A stretch of 64,000 nt of DNA from Konateibacter massiliensis (GTDB lineage: Bacteria > Bacillota > Clostridia > Lachnospirales > Lachnospiraceae). The notes beneath the pieces were generated by a model. It was not told the origin of the DNA. It searched no databases and worked only from the letters and a program-made list of their open reading frames with translations. Location: contig NZ_LT860099.1 in NCBI RefSeq assembly GCF_900184995.1, positions 584,269-648,268 of the forward strand. The letters are read 5' to 3'. The position numbers and the translations under genes are program-made. How positions within the stretch are numbered: position 1 is the stretch's first letter; every line of letters begins with the position of its first letter. Positions 16,477 through 27,173 of the stretch are shown here, piece after piece.

Positions 16477-17709
16477 TCATGTCAAACGGAACAAATGTCT
16501 AGGGATACCATCTACCATAATCGGAGATACATCCCCCTGAATAAGAGGACGGACATAATTAACAAATGCATCCGTTACATAGTTTCCTTCTTCATTCACC
16601 CAGCTTCTGGGAACCAATTTCTCGTCGTTAGCTATTTTATGGACATCCTTTACTTCTGTACCGCTTTGATATGGGTCGTCTGAGAGACGGTTCAATATTA
16701 CCATTTTGCCGGTATCTCCTTCGTCGGCTGCTTTTACTGCTGCGCCACCTACCTGATATGCTTCCAGAATATCTACTCGGGATGCACAGTGTGAAGCTGC
16801 ACGCTGCAGGCTGCTAAGCTCGATGGCACGTGTTTTGCAGCCAATCTCTCCCGCAATATAGCTTACTAGATAATTTGCGGTACCAGAAAGTTGTCTATGG
16901 CCGAATGCGTCTACAAAATCAATGTTTTGGCCAAGCTCACAGACATAACGTCCGTCCTCAAGGCGTATCCCTTCCGATACGGCTATCACAACGGATGGCT
17001 TTTTTGAAAGAAGCTCCCGTACTTTGATGGCAAATTTTTCTATATCGAAAGGCAGCTCGGGCAGGTAAATTAAATCGGGTCCAGCACAGTCCTCACCTCT
17101 TGCAAGAGCAGCAGCCCCAGTCAGCCATCCGGCGTTGCGTCCCATAATTTCCACAATAGATACAAGTCCCTTTTCATATTCCAGACAGAAACTGTCTCTT
17201 ATAATCTCCTTTACCGAGGTGCCGATGTACTTTGCCGCACTTCCAAAACCCGGCGTGTGGTCAGTGAGGGAAAGGTCATTGTCGATCGTCTTGGGACAGC
17301 CGATGAAATGAGTCGAGTGTCCAGTGACAATGGCATAGTCAGAAAGTTTCTTAATTGTGTCCATAGAGTCATTTCCGCCAATATAAATAAAGGCTTCAAT
17401 CTCAAGTTTATCAAGGATACTAAATATTTTTTCGTATACTGCCTTATCCTCGTGGATTTTCGGAAGTTTGTAGCGGCAAGAACCTAAAAAAGCAGCAGGC
17501 GTTCTTTTTAGTAATTCTGCATCCAGTTCCGTAATGATGAAATCTGCTAAATCAACATATCTTTCTTGTAACAGCCCCTGAATACCGTGAAGCATTCCAT
17601 AAACCTTGCCAGCCCCTCGGTCTTTGGCTGTACGATATACTCCCGCTAAACTTGAATTGATAGCAGCTGTTGGTCCACCTGATTGTCCGACGATTACATT
17701 TCCTTTCAT
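16477..17709 (-). CDS. pfp: PPi-type 6-phosphofructokinase
   Basis: 410 residues with MKGNVIVGQSGGPTAAIN at the N-terminus. It phosphorylates fructose 6-phosphate in glycolysis. The donor can be read from two sites: GGNDS (111-115) has Asp where ATP enzymes have Gly, and PKTIDND (139-145) has Lys where ATP enzymes have Gly, both marks of the pyrophosphate-dependent type. The enzyme is then reversible and saves ATP, common in anaerobic clostridia. Monocistronic; the 180-base gap upstream shows nothing further. Confidence 0.93.
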   Translation of the reverse strand: MKGNVIVGQSGGPTAAINSSLAGVYRTAKDRGAGKVYGMLHGIQGLLQERYVDLADFIITELDAELLKRTPAAFLGSCRYKLPKIHEDKAVYEKIFSILDKLEIEAFIYIGGNDSMDTIKKLSDYAIVTGHSTHFIGCPKTIDNDLSLTDHTPGFGSAAKYIGTSVKEIIRDSFCLEYEKGLVSIVEIMGRNAGWLTGAAALARGEDCAGPDLIYLPELPFDIEKFAIKVRELLSKKPSVVIAVSEGIRLEDGRYVCELGQNIDFVDAFGHRQLSGTANYLVSYIAGEIGCKTRAIELSSLQRAASHCASRVDILEAYQVGGAAVKAADEGDTGKMVILNRLSDDPYQSGTEVKDVHKIANDEKLVPRSWVNEEGNYVTDAFVNYVRPLIQGDVSPIMVDGIPRHLFRLT

Positions 17710-17890
17710 GCATATACCTTCCTCTCTAATTGACTGTTAATCATATCGAATACGAGTATTTTTATAAAACAATTCATATTAATAGTTTAGTGTATTATGC
17801 CCAATTTGTAAACTACTCAAAAAAATAATCTTTAATTCATCATCCAAAACCCTAATATCTCTTAATATAAATAATCTGCACTACAACAGT

Positions 17891-18205
17891 TTAAACTTTC
17901 GAATCAACAGATTCCTGGTAGATGTCCGCGTAAGTTTTTGAATCTTTGATTAGGTCGTCGCAGAAAGCCGCTACGTCACTGCCCGTCACTTCAAGAACGT
18001 CTTTCCCTGAGGCTGAACCCTCCTCAAAAAGCTCAACAATCCCTGAGAGCAAACCCGTTCCGTCGGTTAGGTCAACAGGACCGACCTTAAAGAGATATTT
18101 TTGAAGCTCTTTATAAACAATCTGATAATCTCGCGGGAGCGCTTTTACACGCGCCATATGCGCCCGCCACTCTTTTTTGCCTTCGATGATATCTTGTATG
18201 CTCAT
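17891..18205 (-). CDS. DUF1048 family protein (second copy)
   Basis: 104 residues, all helical, soluble. It resembles the neighbour at 18215 (DGxxLLxGIVxLFEEGSASGKDVLEVTGSDVAAFCDDLI against the ESAADGQSVQEVLGDDIKGFCSAL block) and is a diverged duplicate. DUF1048 proteins have unknown function and nearly always follow a PadR regulator. It has its own site (GGAGGATAAA) and is third in the operon. Confidence 0.82.
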   Translation of the reverse strand: MSIQDIIEGKKEWRAHMARVKALPRDYQIVYKELQKYLFKVGPVDLTDGTGLLSGIVELFEEGSASGKDVLEVTGSDVAAFCDDLIKDSKTYADIYQESVDSKV

Positions 18206-18214
18206 TTTATCCTC

Positions 18215-18562
18215 CTATTTACCTAATTTCTTAGCGATATTATTGTTGAGCTGCTCGCGCCACTTATCGCGATAAGACTTTGCCCCTTCTTCGCCAGCCA
18301 ACGCTGAACAGAAGCCTTTGATATCGTCGCCCAAAACCTCTTGGACACTCTGACCGTCCGCTGCTGATTCTTCAAGGAGGCCAAGCACGCCGTCTAGAAT
18401 TGGCATAAGGTTGCGACCGGTAAAATTTCCGTGCGGCAAAAGATTGGCAAAAATTATTCCCCATGCCGCTTGATAATCATCCGGTAGCTTTTTGGCTCGC
18501 GATTCAAAAATTTTCAATTCTTTAGTCATGTCACTACCTGTAATCAATTCCCAAAAATTCAT
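18215..18562 (-). CDS. DUF1048 family protein (first copy)
   Basis: 115 residues, helical and cytoplasmic, opening MNFWELITGSDMTKELK. It has the family core SAADGQSVQEVLGDDIKGFC. The start codon overlaps the PadR stop by one base, so the genes are coupled. Family function is unknown. Confidence 0.85.
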   Translation of the reverse strand: MNFWELITGSDMTKELKIFESRAKKLPDDYQAAWGIIFANLLPHGNFTGRNLMPILDGVLGLLEESAADGQSVQEVLGDDIKGFCSALAGEEGAKSYRDKWREQLNNNIAKKLGK

Positions 18563-18885
18563 TATTTCATCTCCTTTAGCTCGTTAATTTTTGATGCAAC
18601 AAACTCCCATTTTTCCCAGAACTTCTGTAGTTCCTCGCGCCCTGCGTCGTTGAGTACAAAAAACTTTCGTGGCGGACCTATGTCCGAGGGTTTTTTGGTG
18701 ATCTCTACCAGCTTGTTTTTTTCAAGCCGAAGCAATATGGTGTACACCGTTCCATCCACAACATCTGTGAAGCCGAGGGCGTTCAGCCGTCTCGTAATTT
18801 CGTAGCCGTAGGTTTCTCCGCGGTTTATAATTTCAAGAACGCAGCCTTCCAGCACGCCTTTGAGCATTTCCGTTAGGTTTTCCAA
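18562..18885 (-). CDS. PadR family transcriptional regulator
   Basis: 107 residues with the PadR winged helix: LEIINRGETYGYEITRRLN, VVDGTVYTILLRLEKNKLVE, DIGPPRKFFVLNDAGREELQ. It starts with a TTG at 18883-18885 preceded by GGAGG at a spacing of 7. It heads the operon with two DUF1048 genes and is expected to repress it. Confidence 0.92.
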   Translation of the reverse strand: MENLTEMLKGVLEGCVLEIINRGETYGYEITRRLNALGFTDVVDGTVYTILLRLEKNKLVEITKKPSDIGPPRKFFVLNDAGREELQKFWEKWEFVASKINELKEMK

Positions 18886-18904
18886 TACAATTCCTCCTTC
18901 TCTA

Positions 18905-18973
18905 TTTAGTAAGACTTGTATGAAGTATTACTTATTACCGCTATATAGTAACACTAAGTAGCTAATTTGTCAA
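18905..18973 (-). promoter_or_regulatory. Promoter and inverted repeats of the PadR-DUF1048 operon
   Basis: On the minus strand TTGACA (18968-18973) and TACTAT (18945-18950) have a 17-base spacer. TACTTA and TAAGTA form an outer inverted repeat around the -10, with TTAC/GTAA nested inside, a likely PadR operator. Confidence 0.65.
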
Positions 18974-19008
18974 TAATGGTTGTTTTGTTACAAACCCTGC
19001 CACCAAAA

Positions 19009-19032
19009 GAGACACCCTTTCGAGTGTCCCTA
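19009..19032 (-). terminator. Terminator of the kdp operon
   Basis: Read on the minus strand, GGGACACTC and GGGTGTCTC form a 9-bp stem (with G-T pairs) closed by a GAAA tetraloop and followed by TTTT. It lies 28 bases after the kdpE stop. Confidence 0.85.
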
Positions 19033-19059
19033 AAAGTATACTTTCTCATTTTTGCTAAT

Positions 19060-19773
19060 TTACTCCGTATCAATCTTTACCATTCTATATCCAATCCCTA
19101 TATGTGTTTGTATATACTTTGAATTGCTTTTGTCACTTTCAATTTTTTTCCTTAATGATGCAACATATACCCTTAATGATGCCAAATCACTTTCCAATGA
19201 ATTTGTCCATACTTTATCTAATATATAATTATGAGTTAATACTTTTCCTACATTCTTCGCCAGCAAGCACAAAATACCATATTCTAGAGGCATTAAATGA
19301 ATTTCCTCGTTCCCAATTTTTACAATTGATGCTGAATAATCTATGACAAGATCACCATTTTGAAACACTGCTTCTTCTGACGAACTCCGCGTTTCTAAGT
19401 ATCTAATTCTTCGAAGAGTAGCTCTGAGTCTTGCAAGTAATTCATCCACACTAAAAGGCTTTGTTAAATAATCATCTGCTCCGGCATCTAGTGCCAGTAT
19501 TTTATCTCTGTCGTCACTTCTGGCACTGATGACTATAATAGGGATTACCGACCATGAGCGGATTTTTTTGATTACTTCAACTCCATCTATGTCTGGAAGT
19601 CCCAAATCCATCAGAATAATATCAAAATGATTTGTTGTCGTAACACTTATTGCCTTCATTCCATTTTCTGCAAGCAAATATTTGTAATCCTGCGTCTCTA
19701 ATGTTGTTGAAATCAAATTTCTAATTGGAATATCATCCTCGACAACTAAAATAAACGGCTTTTCATTCATCAT
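19060..19773 (-). CDS. kdpE: KdpE response regulator
   Basis: 237 residues: receiver domain (VEDDIPIR, phospho-Asp in LMDLGLPDIDG near 57, Lys in DYLTKPF) and an OmpR-type winged helix (SLRVYVASLRKKIE). With KdpD it controls kdp expression in response to potassium. Its start overlaps the kdpD stop by about 11 bases. Last gene of the operon. Confidence 0.95.
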   Translation of the reverse strand: MMNEKPFILVVEDDIPIRNLISTTLETQDYKYLLAENGMKAISVTTTNHFDIILMDLGLPDIDGVEVIKKIRSWSVIPIIVISARSDDRDKILALDAGADDYLTKPFSVDELLARLRATLRRIRYLETRSSSEEAVFQNGDLVIDYSASIVKIGNEEIHLMPLEYGILCLLAKNVGKVLTHNYILDKVWTNSLESDLASLRVYVASLRKKIESDKSNSKYIQTHIGIGYRMVKIDTE

Positions 19774-22471
19774 GAAGCAATACCTCCTCCGCTTTCAGGG
19801 TAAATCGAAATACGGTTCCCGTTGGAATATTATTTTGAACATTAATTTCTCCCCCATGGGCTATAATAATTGATTTACAAAGTGCCAATCCTAACCCCAT
19901 TCCTCTGCGACCATCTGCAATCTTATTGTCTAAGGTGTAAAACATATCAAAAAGTTTTTCTTTCTGTTCATCAGAAATTCCATTCCCGTTGTCAGATACT
20001 TCTACTACAATTTTGCCTTTTCGTTTCTTTGTTTTAACGTTAATTTCAGAGCCCTGACAAGTATATTTAACAGCGTTATCCACGAGATTAATGATAACCT
20101 GCATAATCAATTTTGCATCCATCTTTGCGACAAGCATATCATCTTCCTCAACCACAGTGATTTTATGTTCTTCACTCTTTCGATTTATATGCTTTAGTGC
20201 TTCAAACACAACATCACTGAGCAATTCTGGCTGCAAATTAAGGTTCATTGTTCCATTTTCAATTCTTGTAACTGATAACAAGTTTTCTACTAAATTTATC
20301 AACCACATGGAATCATCATATATATCAATATAAAGTTTCTGTCTCTGAACCTCTTCTATTTTTTTATCATTGCCAATCAAAATTCCAGCGTTTCCTGATA
20401 TTGACGTCAATGGTGTTCGTAAATCATGCGAAATGGAACGCAGCAAATTAGCTCTCAATTGTTCTTGTTCGAGTTTTACAGCCGTATTCTGCTGCTCCCG
20501 AATCAACTCTGATTTTTCAAGTGCCAAGGCACACTCGTTCAAAATTGCACCCATAATATCGTTTTCAAAAGCAGGGATTATTTTCTTCTCCATATCTATT
20601 CCAATAACTGCAAACACCTTTTCACCAGTCCTAACAGCTAAGTACAGATATTTAGCACCAGGAAGTGTTGTTGTCGAAAAGCCTGCATGTTTATTATTTT
20701 TATATGTCCATTCAGCTACCACGATTTCCTGCGGACTCAGTTCCATATCCTTACCATTGCTGTCTTTACGATAGAATGCCGTTGGTATTGGATTAAGTTC
20801 AGGGTTACCAAGAAAAAAGCATATATTTTTTTCCAGAAGTTTTCCCAATTGTTCTGTTATATTTTTGGCGATTTCATCTGAAGTATTAGCTTTTTGCAAT
20901 TTCTGGCTTGTTTCAAGCAAAATCTCTGTTCGATAAGATTTCTTTGCATTTTCTTTGGCATAATTTTTAACCTTCTGTGTTAAGGATGAACTAATAATGG
21001 CAGTCAGAAACATAATTAAAAATGTCACAATGTATTCTGAATCATATACGGTAAAAGTATGTGTTGGTTCCGCAAAGAAGAAATTAAATACAAACACACT
21101 TAAAATACTATATGCTATACTAAATATTCTTTTCTGTGTAAGCAAAGATGTAAACAATACACCTAGTATATATATCATTGTTATATTAGATTCGCTGAAG
21201 CCAAGGTTTTTAATAATTTCTGACAATACTGTACCGATGCACATGATTACCAAAACAGCTGACGAATCCCATAGCACACTTTCTTTTCGAAGCATTGTTT
21301 TTGTCTTTTTCTTTTTTTCTACATATTTCTTTTCATACGAATCAGGTACCAAAAAGATTTCTAGATTTGGAGCTGTTTTGGTTAACCTAATCGAAAAGCT
21401 TTCCTTAACTGAAAAAAGATTTCTTTTCGTGTATGTTCTTCCGAGTACTATTTTCGATACTCTCGCTACCTTTGCATATTCTGCAATTTGTTCCACTATA
21501 TCATTCCCATATGACGAAACCACCTTTGCCCCTAGCTGTTCTGCCAGTTGAATATTCTTATTTAAGCGCTCCTTATTCTCTTTCGACATTTCCCAGAAAT
21601 CTGGTGTTTCTACATAAAATGCTGTGAATTTACCCCTAAATGCTTTTGCCATTCTAGATGCCTGACGGATTACTTTTTCATTTGACGGTGAGGAAGATAA
21701 ACAAATCAAAATATGTTCTACAGAAGTGCCTTCTGTGTCCGAATTAAGCCAATAATTTTTTTCTTGTATCAAACTGACTCTGTCTGCCATTCTTCGTAAT
21801 GCAATTTCTCGGAGTGCAATTAAATTATCTAAAGAAAAAAAATTATTTAGTGCCTTTTCTGCCTGAGCACTTTTATATATTTTACCTTGCTTTAAACGTT
21901 CCAGTAATTCGACTGGTTCTACATCAACTAATTCCACCTGATTTGCCTCATCAAATAGAGAATCAGGAATTCGTTCTCGTACAGCAATTCCTGTAATACC
22001 CGCAATAACATCATTTAAACTTTCCAAGTGCTGAACATTGACAGTCGTATAAACGTCAATTCCGGCATTTAATAATTCTTTTATATCCTGATATCTCTTT
22101 AAATGTCTGCATGATTTTGCATTGGTATGTGCAAGTTCATCCACCAATATCAGCTTGGGATTTCTCTGTAATGCAGCATCCAAATCTAATTCGTTCAAGT
22201 TTATATTATTATGAGTTATCACTAAGTTTGGCAGCATCTCGAGTCCCTGTGCCAATGCCATTGTATCCGGGCGGGTATGGGGTTCCAGATACCCTATCAC
22301 AACATCAATTCCCGCTTTCACCGCATCATGAGCAGCTTCAAGCATAGTATATGTTTTACCGACACCCGCTGCGTATCCAAAGAAAATTTTTAAATGTCCT
22401 TTGCCTTTTTGTTCTTCTATCTCTTCGATATGCTTTAACAGCTCATCTGGATTACGCTTCCTTTCTTCCAT
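19763..22471 (-). CDS. kdpD: KdpD sensor histidine kinase
   Basis: 902 residues in the full-length layout: KdpD sensor domain at 1-210 with Walker A GYAAGVGKT (32-40), a universal-stress-like domain at about 245-370, four membrane helices around 400-495, a GAF-like region, then the kinase core with phospho-His in SISHDLRTPL (about 680) and ATP-binding motifs DNAVKYT and GNGISDEQ. It senses potassium shortage and, in Firmicutes, cyclic di-AMP through the USP domain. Gap to kdpC is about 65 bases. Confidence 0.96.
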   Translation of the reverse strand: MEERKRNPDELLKHIEEIEEQKGKGHLKIFFGYAAGVGKTYTMLEAAHDAVKAGIDVVIGYLEPHTRPDTMALAQGLEMLPNLVITHNNINLNELDLDAALQRNPKLILVDELAHTNAKSCRHLKRYQDIKELLNAGIDVYTTVNVQHLESLNDVIAGITGIAVRERIPDSLFDEANQVELVDVEPVELLERLKQGKIYKSAQAEKALNNFFSLDNLIALREIALRRMADRVSLIQEKNYWLNSDTEGTSVEHILICLSSSPSNEKVIRQASRMAKAFRGKFTAFYVETPDFWEMSKENKERLNKNIQLAEQLGAKVVSSYGNDIVEQIAEYAKVARVSKIVLGRTYTKRNLFSVKESFSIRLTKTAPNLEIFLVPDSYEKKYVEKKKKTKTMLRKESVLWDSSAVLVIMCIGTVLSEIIKNLGFSESNITMIYILGVLFTSLLTQKRIFSIAYSILSVFVFNFFFAEPTHTFTVYDSEYIVTFLIMFLTAIISSSLTQKVKNYAKENAKKSYRTEILLETSQKLQKANTSDEIAKNITEQLGKLLEKNICFFLGNPELNPIPTAFYRKDSNGKDMELSPQEIVVAEWTYKNNKHAGFSTTTLPGAKYLYLAVRTGEKVFAVIGIDMEKKIIPAFENDIMGAILNECALALEKSELIREQQNTAVKLEQEQLRANLLRSISHDLRTPLTSISGNAGILIGNDKKIEEVQRQKLYIDIYDDSMWLINLVENLLSVTRIENGTMNLNLQPELLSDVVFEALKHINRKSEEHKITVVEEDDMLVAKMDAKLIMQVIINLVDNAVKYTCQGSEINVKTKKRKGKIVVEVSDNGNGISDEQKEKLFDMFYTLDNKIADGRRGMGLGLALCKSIIIAHGGEINVQNNIPTGTVFRFTLKAEEVLLHDE

Positions 22472-22535
22472 ATACCCTCACCTTTTCACTTTTATTCATG
22501 AATACATCTTATGCATTCTTACATTATATCACTGG

Positions 22536-23150
22536 TTAATCCAATATTCCATCCAGGGCTAAATTTACCTTAAGAACATTTACTACTTTTTCACCAAATA
22601 CCCCAACAAATCGGTTCGTTGTGTACTGATCAATAATGTTTTGTACCTGACTGGCTGAAATACCTCTTGATTTGGCTATTCTTTCGATTTGATAGTTTGC
22701 TGCCGTATAACTGATTTGAGGATCAAGCCCACTTCCGGAACTGGTGACTAAATCTACTGGTATTTGATCTGCATCGGCATCTGGGTTAGCACCCTTTATT
22801 TTATCTACTCTTTCATTAACTAATTTTGCAAACTCTTCGCTCGTGGTGCTTATGTTAGACGGACTTGCATACAATAGTGTACTGCCGCTTGCATCTGTAA
22901 AAGTCTGCGTATTAATATTCATGATTCTACCCCACATATATTTGTCACCAGTAAATTGTTGTCCCAGTAGTTCACTTCCATATTTTTTTCCGTCTGCTTT
23001 GATTATACTTCCATTTGCTTTATTGTTAAAAAATACTTGTGATATTGCAGTAATCGTCAACGGATATATAAAACCACATAGCACTGTCATTATGATTACT
23101 AAAATGACAGCTCTTTGAAATGTTTCTTTTATTATTTTCATGATTTCCAC
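22536..23150 (-). CDS. kdpC: KdpC, potassium-transporting ATPase subunit C
   Basis: 204 residues. One N-terminal membrane helix (AVILVIIMTVLCGFIYPLTI) is followed by an external domain with QFTGDKYMWGR, SGSGLDPQIS and NRFVGVFGEKVVNVL-type motifs. It assembles the KdpFABC complex. It starts 8 bases after kdpB ends. Confidence 0.95.
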   Translation of the reverse strand: MEIMKIIKETFQRAVILVIIMTVLCGFIYPLTITAISQVFFNNKANGSIIKADGKKYGSELLGQQFTGDKYMWGRIMNINTQTFTDASGSTLLYASPSNISTTSEEFAKLVNERVDKIKGANPDADADQIPVDLVTSSGSGLDPQISYTAANYQIERIAKSRGISASQVQNIIDQYTTNRFVGVFGEKVVNVLKVNLALDGILD

Positions 23151-23157
23151 CTCTATT

Positions 23158-25227
23158 CTATGATATCAACCCAGTAGCAGCAATTAACATATCAATTAAT
23201 TTCACAAAAATGAATGGTGTTACAATGCCACCCAGACCATAAACCAAAAGATTCTGTGATAAAAGTTTTCCTGCTGATACTTCTCTGTATTTTACACCTT
23301 TTAATGATAACGGAATCAGTGCAATTATGATTAATGCATTATAAATAATTGCCGAAAACACAGCACTCTGCGCACTATGAAGCCGCATGATATTAAGAGC
23401 CGCTAAGCCAGGATACAATCCCATAAATAACGCAGGTATAATTGCAAAATATTTTGCAAGATCGTTAGCAATACTAAATGTTGTCAGACTTCCTCTTGTC
23501 ATCAATAATTGTTTTCCAATTCGAACGATTTCTATCAATTTTGTTGGAGAAGAATCTAAATCTACCATATTCCCTGCCTCTTTTGCCGCCTGTGTTCCGG
23601 TATTCATCGCAACAGCAACATCAGCTTGGGCAAGAGCTGGTGCATCATTCGTTCCATCTCCTGTCATAGCGACAAGATGACCTTTTGTCTGAAACTCTCT
23701 GATCATTGCAAGTTTTGCTTCCGGTGTAGCCTCAGCAAGAAAATCATCAACCCCTGCTTCTGCTGCAATGGCTGCGGCGGTAAGCGGATTGTCACCAGTA
23801 ATCATTATTGTCTTAATTCCCATTGTCCGCATATCTGCGAATTTTTCTTTTACACCTGTTTTTATAATATCTTTCAGATAAATAACTCCAATAATGATAT
23901 GATTTTTCGAAACAACCAATGGTGTTCCGCCTTGATTTGCTATATTTTTGACAACCTTATCGCATTCTTCGCTATAATTTTCTCCAAACATGAGAACATA
24001 ATCTTTCATAGAATCTGCAGCACCTTTACGAATTTCAATATCATTTATGTTTACACCACTCATTCGTGTTGTTGCAGAGAATGGAACAAATTCCATATCT
24101 AATTCATGAAGATTTCTTTCACGTATTCCAAACTTCTCTTTTGCCAAAATTACTACGCTTCTTCCCTCCGGTGTTTCGTCCGGAAGTGATGATAACTGTG
24201 CTATATCCGCTAATTCTTCGATGGAATGCCCATCAACTGGTATAAATTCACTTGCCTGTCTATTTCCTAGCGTAATCGTCCCTGTTTTATCGAGCATTAA
24301 TATATCAACATCACCAGCTGCTTCGATTGCTCTTCCACTCATAGCAAGTACATTTGCCTGATTCAGTCTGCTCATCCCTGCAATACCGATGGATGATAGC
24401 AAAGCGCCTATTGTCGTTGGGGCAAGGCAGACAAGTAACGCAATTAAAGATGTTATTGATATTGGATTATAAATGCCTGCTTCCTTTGAAGAAAAAACAG
24501 AATAGGAATATAATGACACTGTTACAAGAATGAAGATTGCGGTCAATGCTATTAAAAATATTTGAAGAGCAATTTCATTTGGTGTCTTTTTTCTAGATGA
24601 ACCTTCTACCATCGCAATCATTTTATCAAGAAAACTCTCTCCGGCTTCGCTGGTCACTTCAATAACAAGCCAGTCAGAAATTACCGTTGTACCTCCGGTG
24701 ACCGCACTTCTATCACCACCGGCTTCCCTAACGACCGGCGCTGATTCTCCTGTAATGGCGCTTTCATCAACAGAAGCTGCACCTTCTATTACTTCGCCGT
24801 CAGCAGGAATCTGTTCTCCTGCTTTCACATAAACCAGATCTCTTTTTTTGAGCAAAGAGGATGAAATACTTTCCATGCTTTCTTTCTTGTCGCATGAATA
24901 GATTTTGTGTGCCTCTACATCTTTCTTCGCCGAACGTAATGAATCAGCCTGTGCTTTTCCACGTCCTTCGGCAATCGCCTCAGCGAAATTCGCAAAAAGT
25001 ACAGTAAACCATAAGATAATTGTTATACCTAAGATGTATCCCGATGAAGCATCTTTATACCCAAATAATGAAAATACAAATAAAATTGTTGTAAATATAG
25101 AAGACAGATAAACTAAAAACATAACCGGATTCTCTAGCTGTATCTTCGGGTTTAATTTCGTAAATGAATCTTTTAAAGCTCTTTTCATAATATTTTTATC
25201 AGCCATTTTCTTTTTGTTCTCTTTCAT
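23158..25227 (-). CDS. kdpB: KdpB, P-type ATPase catalytic subunit
   Basis: 689 residues, the full length of the family. Phosphorylation site [11 protein letters not shown] (Asp near 312), actuator [14 protein letters not shown], hinge [21 protein letters not shown]. Seven or so membrane helices. It hydrolyses ATP to drive potassium through KdpA. Separated from kdpA by 12 bases. Confidence 0.97.
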   Translation of the reverse strand: MKENKKKMADKNIMKRALKDSFTKLNPKIQLENPVMFLVYLSSIFTTILFVFSLFGYKDASSGYILGITIILWFTVLFANFAEAIAEGRGKAQADSLRSAKKDVEAHKIYSCDKKESMESISSSLLKKRDLVYVKAGEQIPADGEVIEGAASVDESAITGESAPVVREAGGDRSAVTGGTTVISDWLVIEVTSEAGESFLDKMIAMVEGSSRKKTPNEIALQIFLIALTAIFILVTVSLYSYSVFSSKEAGIYNPISITSLIALLVCLAPTTIGALLSSIGIAGMSRLNQANVLAMSGRAIEAAGDVDILMLDKTGTITLGNRQASEFIPVDGHSIEELADIAQLSSLPDETPEGRSVVILAKEKFGIRERNLHELDMEFVPFSATTRMSGVNINDIEIRKGAADSMKDYVLMFGENYSEECDKVVKNIANQGGTPLVVSKNHIIIGVIYLKDIIKTGVKEKFADMRTMGIKTIMITGDNPLTAAAIAAEAGVDDFLAEATPEAKLAMIREFQTKGHLVAMTGDGTNDAPALAQADVAVAMNTGTQAAKEAGNMVDLDSSPTKLIEIVRIGKQLLMTRGSLTTFSIANDLAKYFAIIPALFMGLYPGLAALNIMRLHSAQSAVFSAIIYNALIIIALIPLSLKGVKYREVSAGKLLSQNLLVYGLGGIVTPFIFVKLIDMLIAATGLIS

Positions 25228-25239
25228 TTTTGTATCCTC

Positions 25240-26979
25240 CTACCTAACCATGCTAAGATATTCCGCTATTGGACCTAATGCTAATGCAGGGAAAAAGCTC
25301 AATGCACCAATTAGCAAAATAACAAATAGGAGTAAGAATATAAACATTCCATTACTTGTCGATAACGTACCTGAAGTTGTTGCAATTTTTTTCTTCTTTG
25401 CGAGGCTTCCTGCTATGGCAAGTATGGAAAACAAAGGTAAAAATCTGGCTATTAACATGCATAACGCCAGAATAACGTTTAGGAACATGGTATCAGAATT
25501 AACTCCTGCAAAAGCCGATCCATTATTTGCACCACTGGACGTAAACATATATAAAAATTCCGAGAACTTGTGAGCTCCTGAATTCCGAAAAACTTCTGAG
25601 ACCGATGGAACAAGAGCTGCAATACCACTCCCCGCCAGAATAGCAATTGGTGTTGCAAGGCATGCTAATACGGACATCTTCATTTCGAAAGGCTCTATTT
25701 TTTTTCCAAGATATTCTGGTGTCCTTCCCACCATTAATCCTGCAATAAATACAGTTAATATGGCAAACCCCAGCATTCCATATAACCCACAGCCTACTCC
25801 TCCAAAAATTACTTCTCCTAACTGCATGAGTAACAATAATGTCATTCCGCTTAATGGAGTATATGAATCCAGCATTGAATTTACCGATCCATTGGAAGCA
25901 GCTGTTGTAAATACTGACCACGTTACAGAAGATGAAATCCCAAATCTTGCTTCCTTTCCCTCCATATTGCCGCCTGCCTGATGATTAGCACTCGTATCCA
26001 CTGAACTATTTTTTGTTAGCCCGGTTATTGCACTTTGTTCGTTATATGCTACAACACCTAGGGCAAGTATTAGAACAATCATCATTGCTGAAAAAATAGC
26101 AATCCCCTGCTTCTTATCTTTTATATTTCTACCAAAAGCAAAACACAAAGACATTGGTATGAGTAGAATTGATATCATTTCAAGCAGATTTGAAAATGCA
26201 GTTGGATTTTCCAGCGGGAATGCCGAATTTGTTCCAAAAAATCCACCTCCATTTGTACCCAATTGTTTAATCGCAATCTGACTTGCAGCCGGGCCTTCTG
26301 GTACTACCTGCTCTGTAATTATGGATCCATCCTCCTGAGTTATCGGCTCCACTAGGGATACTTTTTCATAGGATGAAAAGCTTTGAACACCCCCTTGCGA
26401 AACCAATAATATGGATAACACGATGGACAAGGGGAGCAATACATATAAAATAATTCGTGTAAAATCAGCCCAGAAATTTCCTATGCCTTCCTGTTCTATT
26501 TTTGCAAAACCTCTAATCAGTGCAAATAATACCGAAATTCCAACTGCTGCCGACACAAAGTTTTGTACTGTCAGCCCCATCATCTGTGTGAGATACGACA
26601 TTTGCGTTTCTCCCATATAAGATTGCCAATTTGTATTCGTAATAAAACTTACCGCCGTATTAAATGCCAAATCCCAGCTTAGCCCTTTTACACCTTCAGG
26701 ATTTAATGGCAATGCTCCCTGAAACATTAATAGGAACATTAGAATAACAAAGCTTATAACGCTAACCCACACAACTGAAAATGTATATTTTTTCCATGTC
26801 ATTTCTTCTTCCTGATTTATTTTAAGAATACGATAAATACCTTTCTCACACGGTACTAATAACTTAGATAAAAATACCTTCTCTCCATTCATAACCTTTC
26901 CGATATACATTCCAAGCGGAATAGCCAATATTACTGTTATACCTACATATAAAATGTATTGGATAATTGAGTTTCCCAT
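25240..26979 (-). CDS. kdpA: KdpA, potassium-binding subunit
   Basis: 579 residues from the ATG at 26979, which has GAGAGGAAAG just upstream and fits normal KdpA length. About ten membrane helices with selectivity-loop motifs NTAVSFITNTNWQSY, GTNGGGFFGTNSAF and TSSGANNGSAFAG. First gene of kdpABCDE. No kdpF reading frame was found in the 100 bases upstream. The ~130-base upstream gap has TATAAT candidates without a good -35. Confidence 0.96.
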   Translation of the reverse strand: MGNSIIQYILYVGITVILAIPLGMYIGKVMNGEKVFLSKLLVPCEKGIYRILKINQEEEMTWKKYTFSVVWVSVISFVILMFLLMFQGALPLNPEGVKGLSWDLAFNTAVSFITNTNWQSYMGETQMSYLTQMMGLTVQNFVSAAVGISVLFALIRGFAKIEQEGIGNFWADFTRIILYVLLPLSIVLSILLVSQGGVQSFSSYEKVSLVEPITQEDGSIITEQVVPEGPAASQIAIKQLGTNGGGFFGTNSAFPLENPTAFSNLLEMISILLIPMSLCFAFGRNIKDKKQGIAIFSAMMIVLILALGVVAYNEQSAITGLTKNSSVDTSANHQAGGNMEGKEARFGISSSVTWSVFTTAASNGSVNSMLDSYTPLSGMTLLLLMQLGEVIFGGVGCGLYGMLGFAILTVFIAGLMVGRTPEYLGKKIEPFEMKMSVLACLATPIAILAGSGIAALVPSVSEVFRNSGAHKFSEFLYMFTSSGANNGSAFAGVNSDTMFLNVILALCMLIARFLPLFSILAIAGSLAKKKKIATTSGTLSTSNGMFIFLLLFVILLIGALSFFPALALGPIAEYLSMVR

Positions 26980-27111
26980 TTCTTTCCTCTCCATTCTTTG
27001 ATTTAGCATAATTCATTTGCTATACTTACTATAACAATTACGAAATAAAAACTGTATTATAGTTGTTGAAACCAATATTAAAATGGTATTAAAACTCAAC
27101 CTACTCACGCC

Positions 27112-27172
27112 AACACTAAATGAGACCGCTCATTCTCAATTAGCTTGAAAATGAACGGTCTCATTTAGTGTT
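27112..27172. terminator. 61-base near-perfect hairpin between kdpA and a GNAT gene
   Basis: AACACTAAATGAGACCG (27112-27128) pairs exactly with its complement at 27156-27172; inside, TCATT/AATGA and TCAA/TTGA continue the stem, each step set off by one C-A mismatch, with loop TTAGC. It begins 2 bases after the stop of the GNAT gene. It may end that transcript, although no clear T run follows in that direction; an insertion-like repeat is the alternative. Confidence 0.6.
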
Positions 27173-27173
27173 C

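Noticed and set aside
26980-27110. A kdpF gene upstream of kdpA, or a cyclic di-AMP riboswitch.
   Set aside because: No short hydrophobic frame with a start and site, and too little space and structure for the riboswitch.
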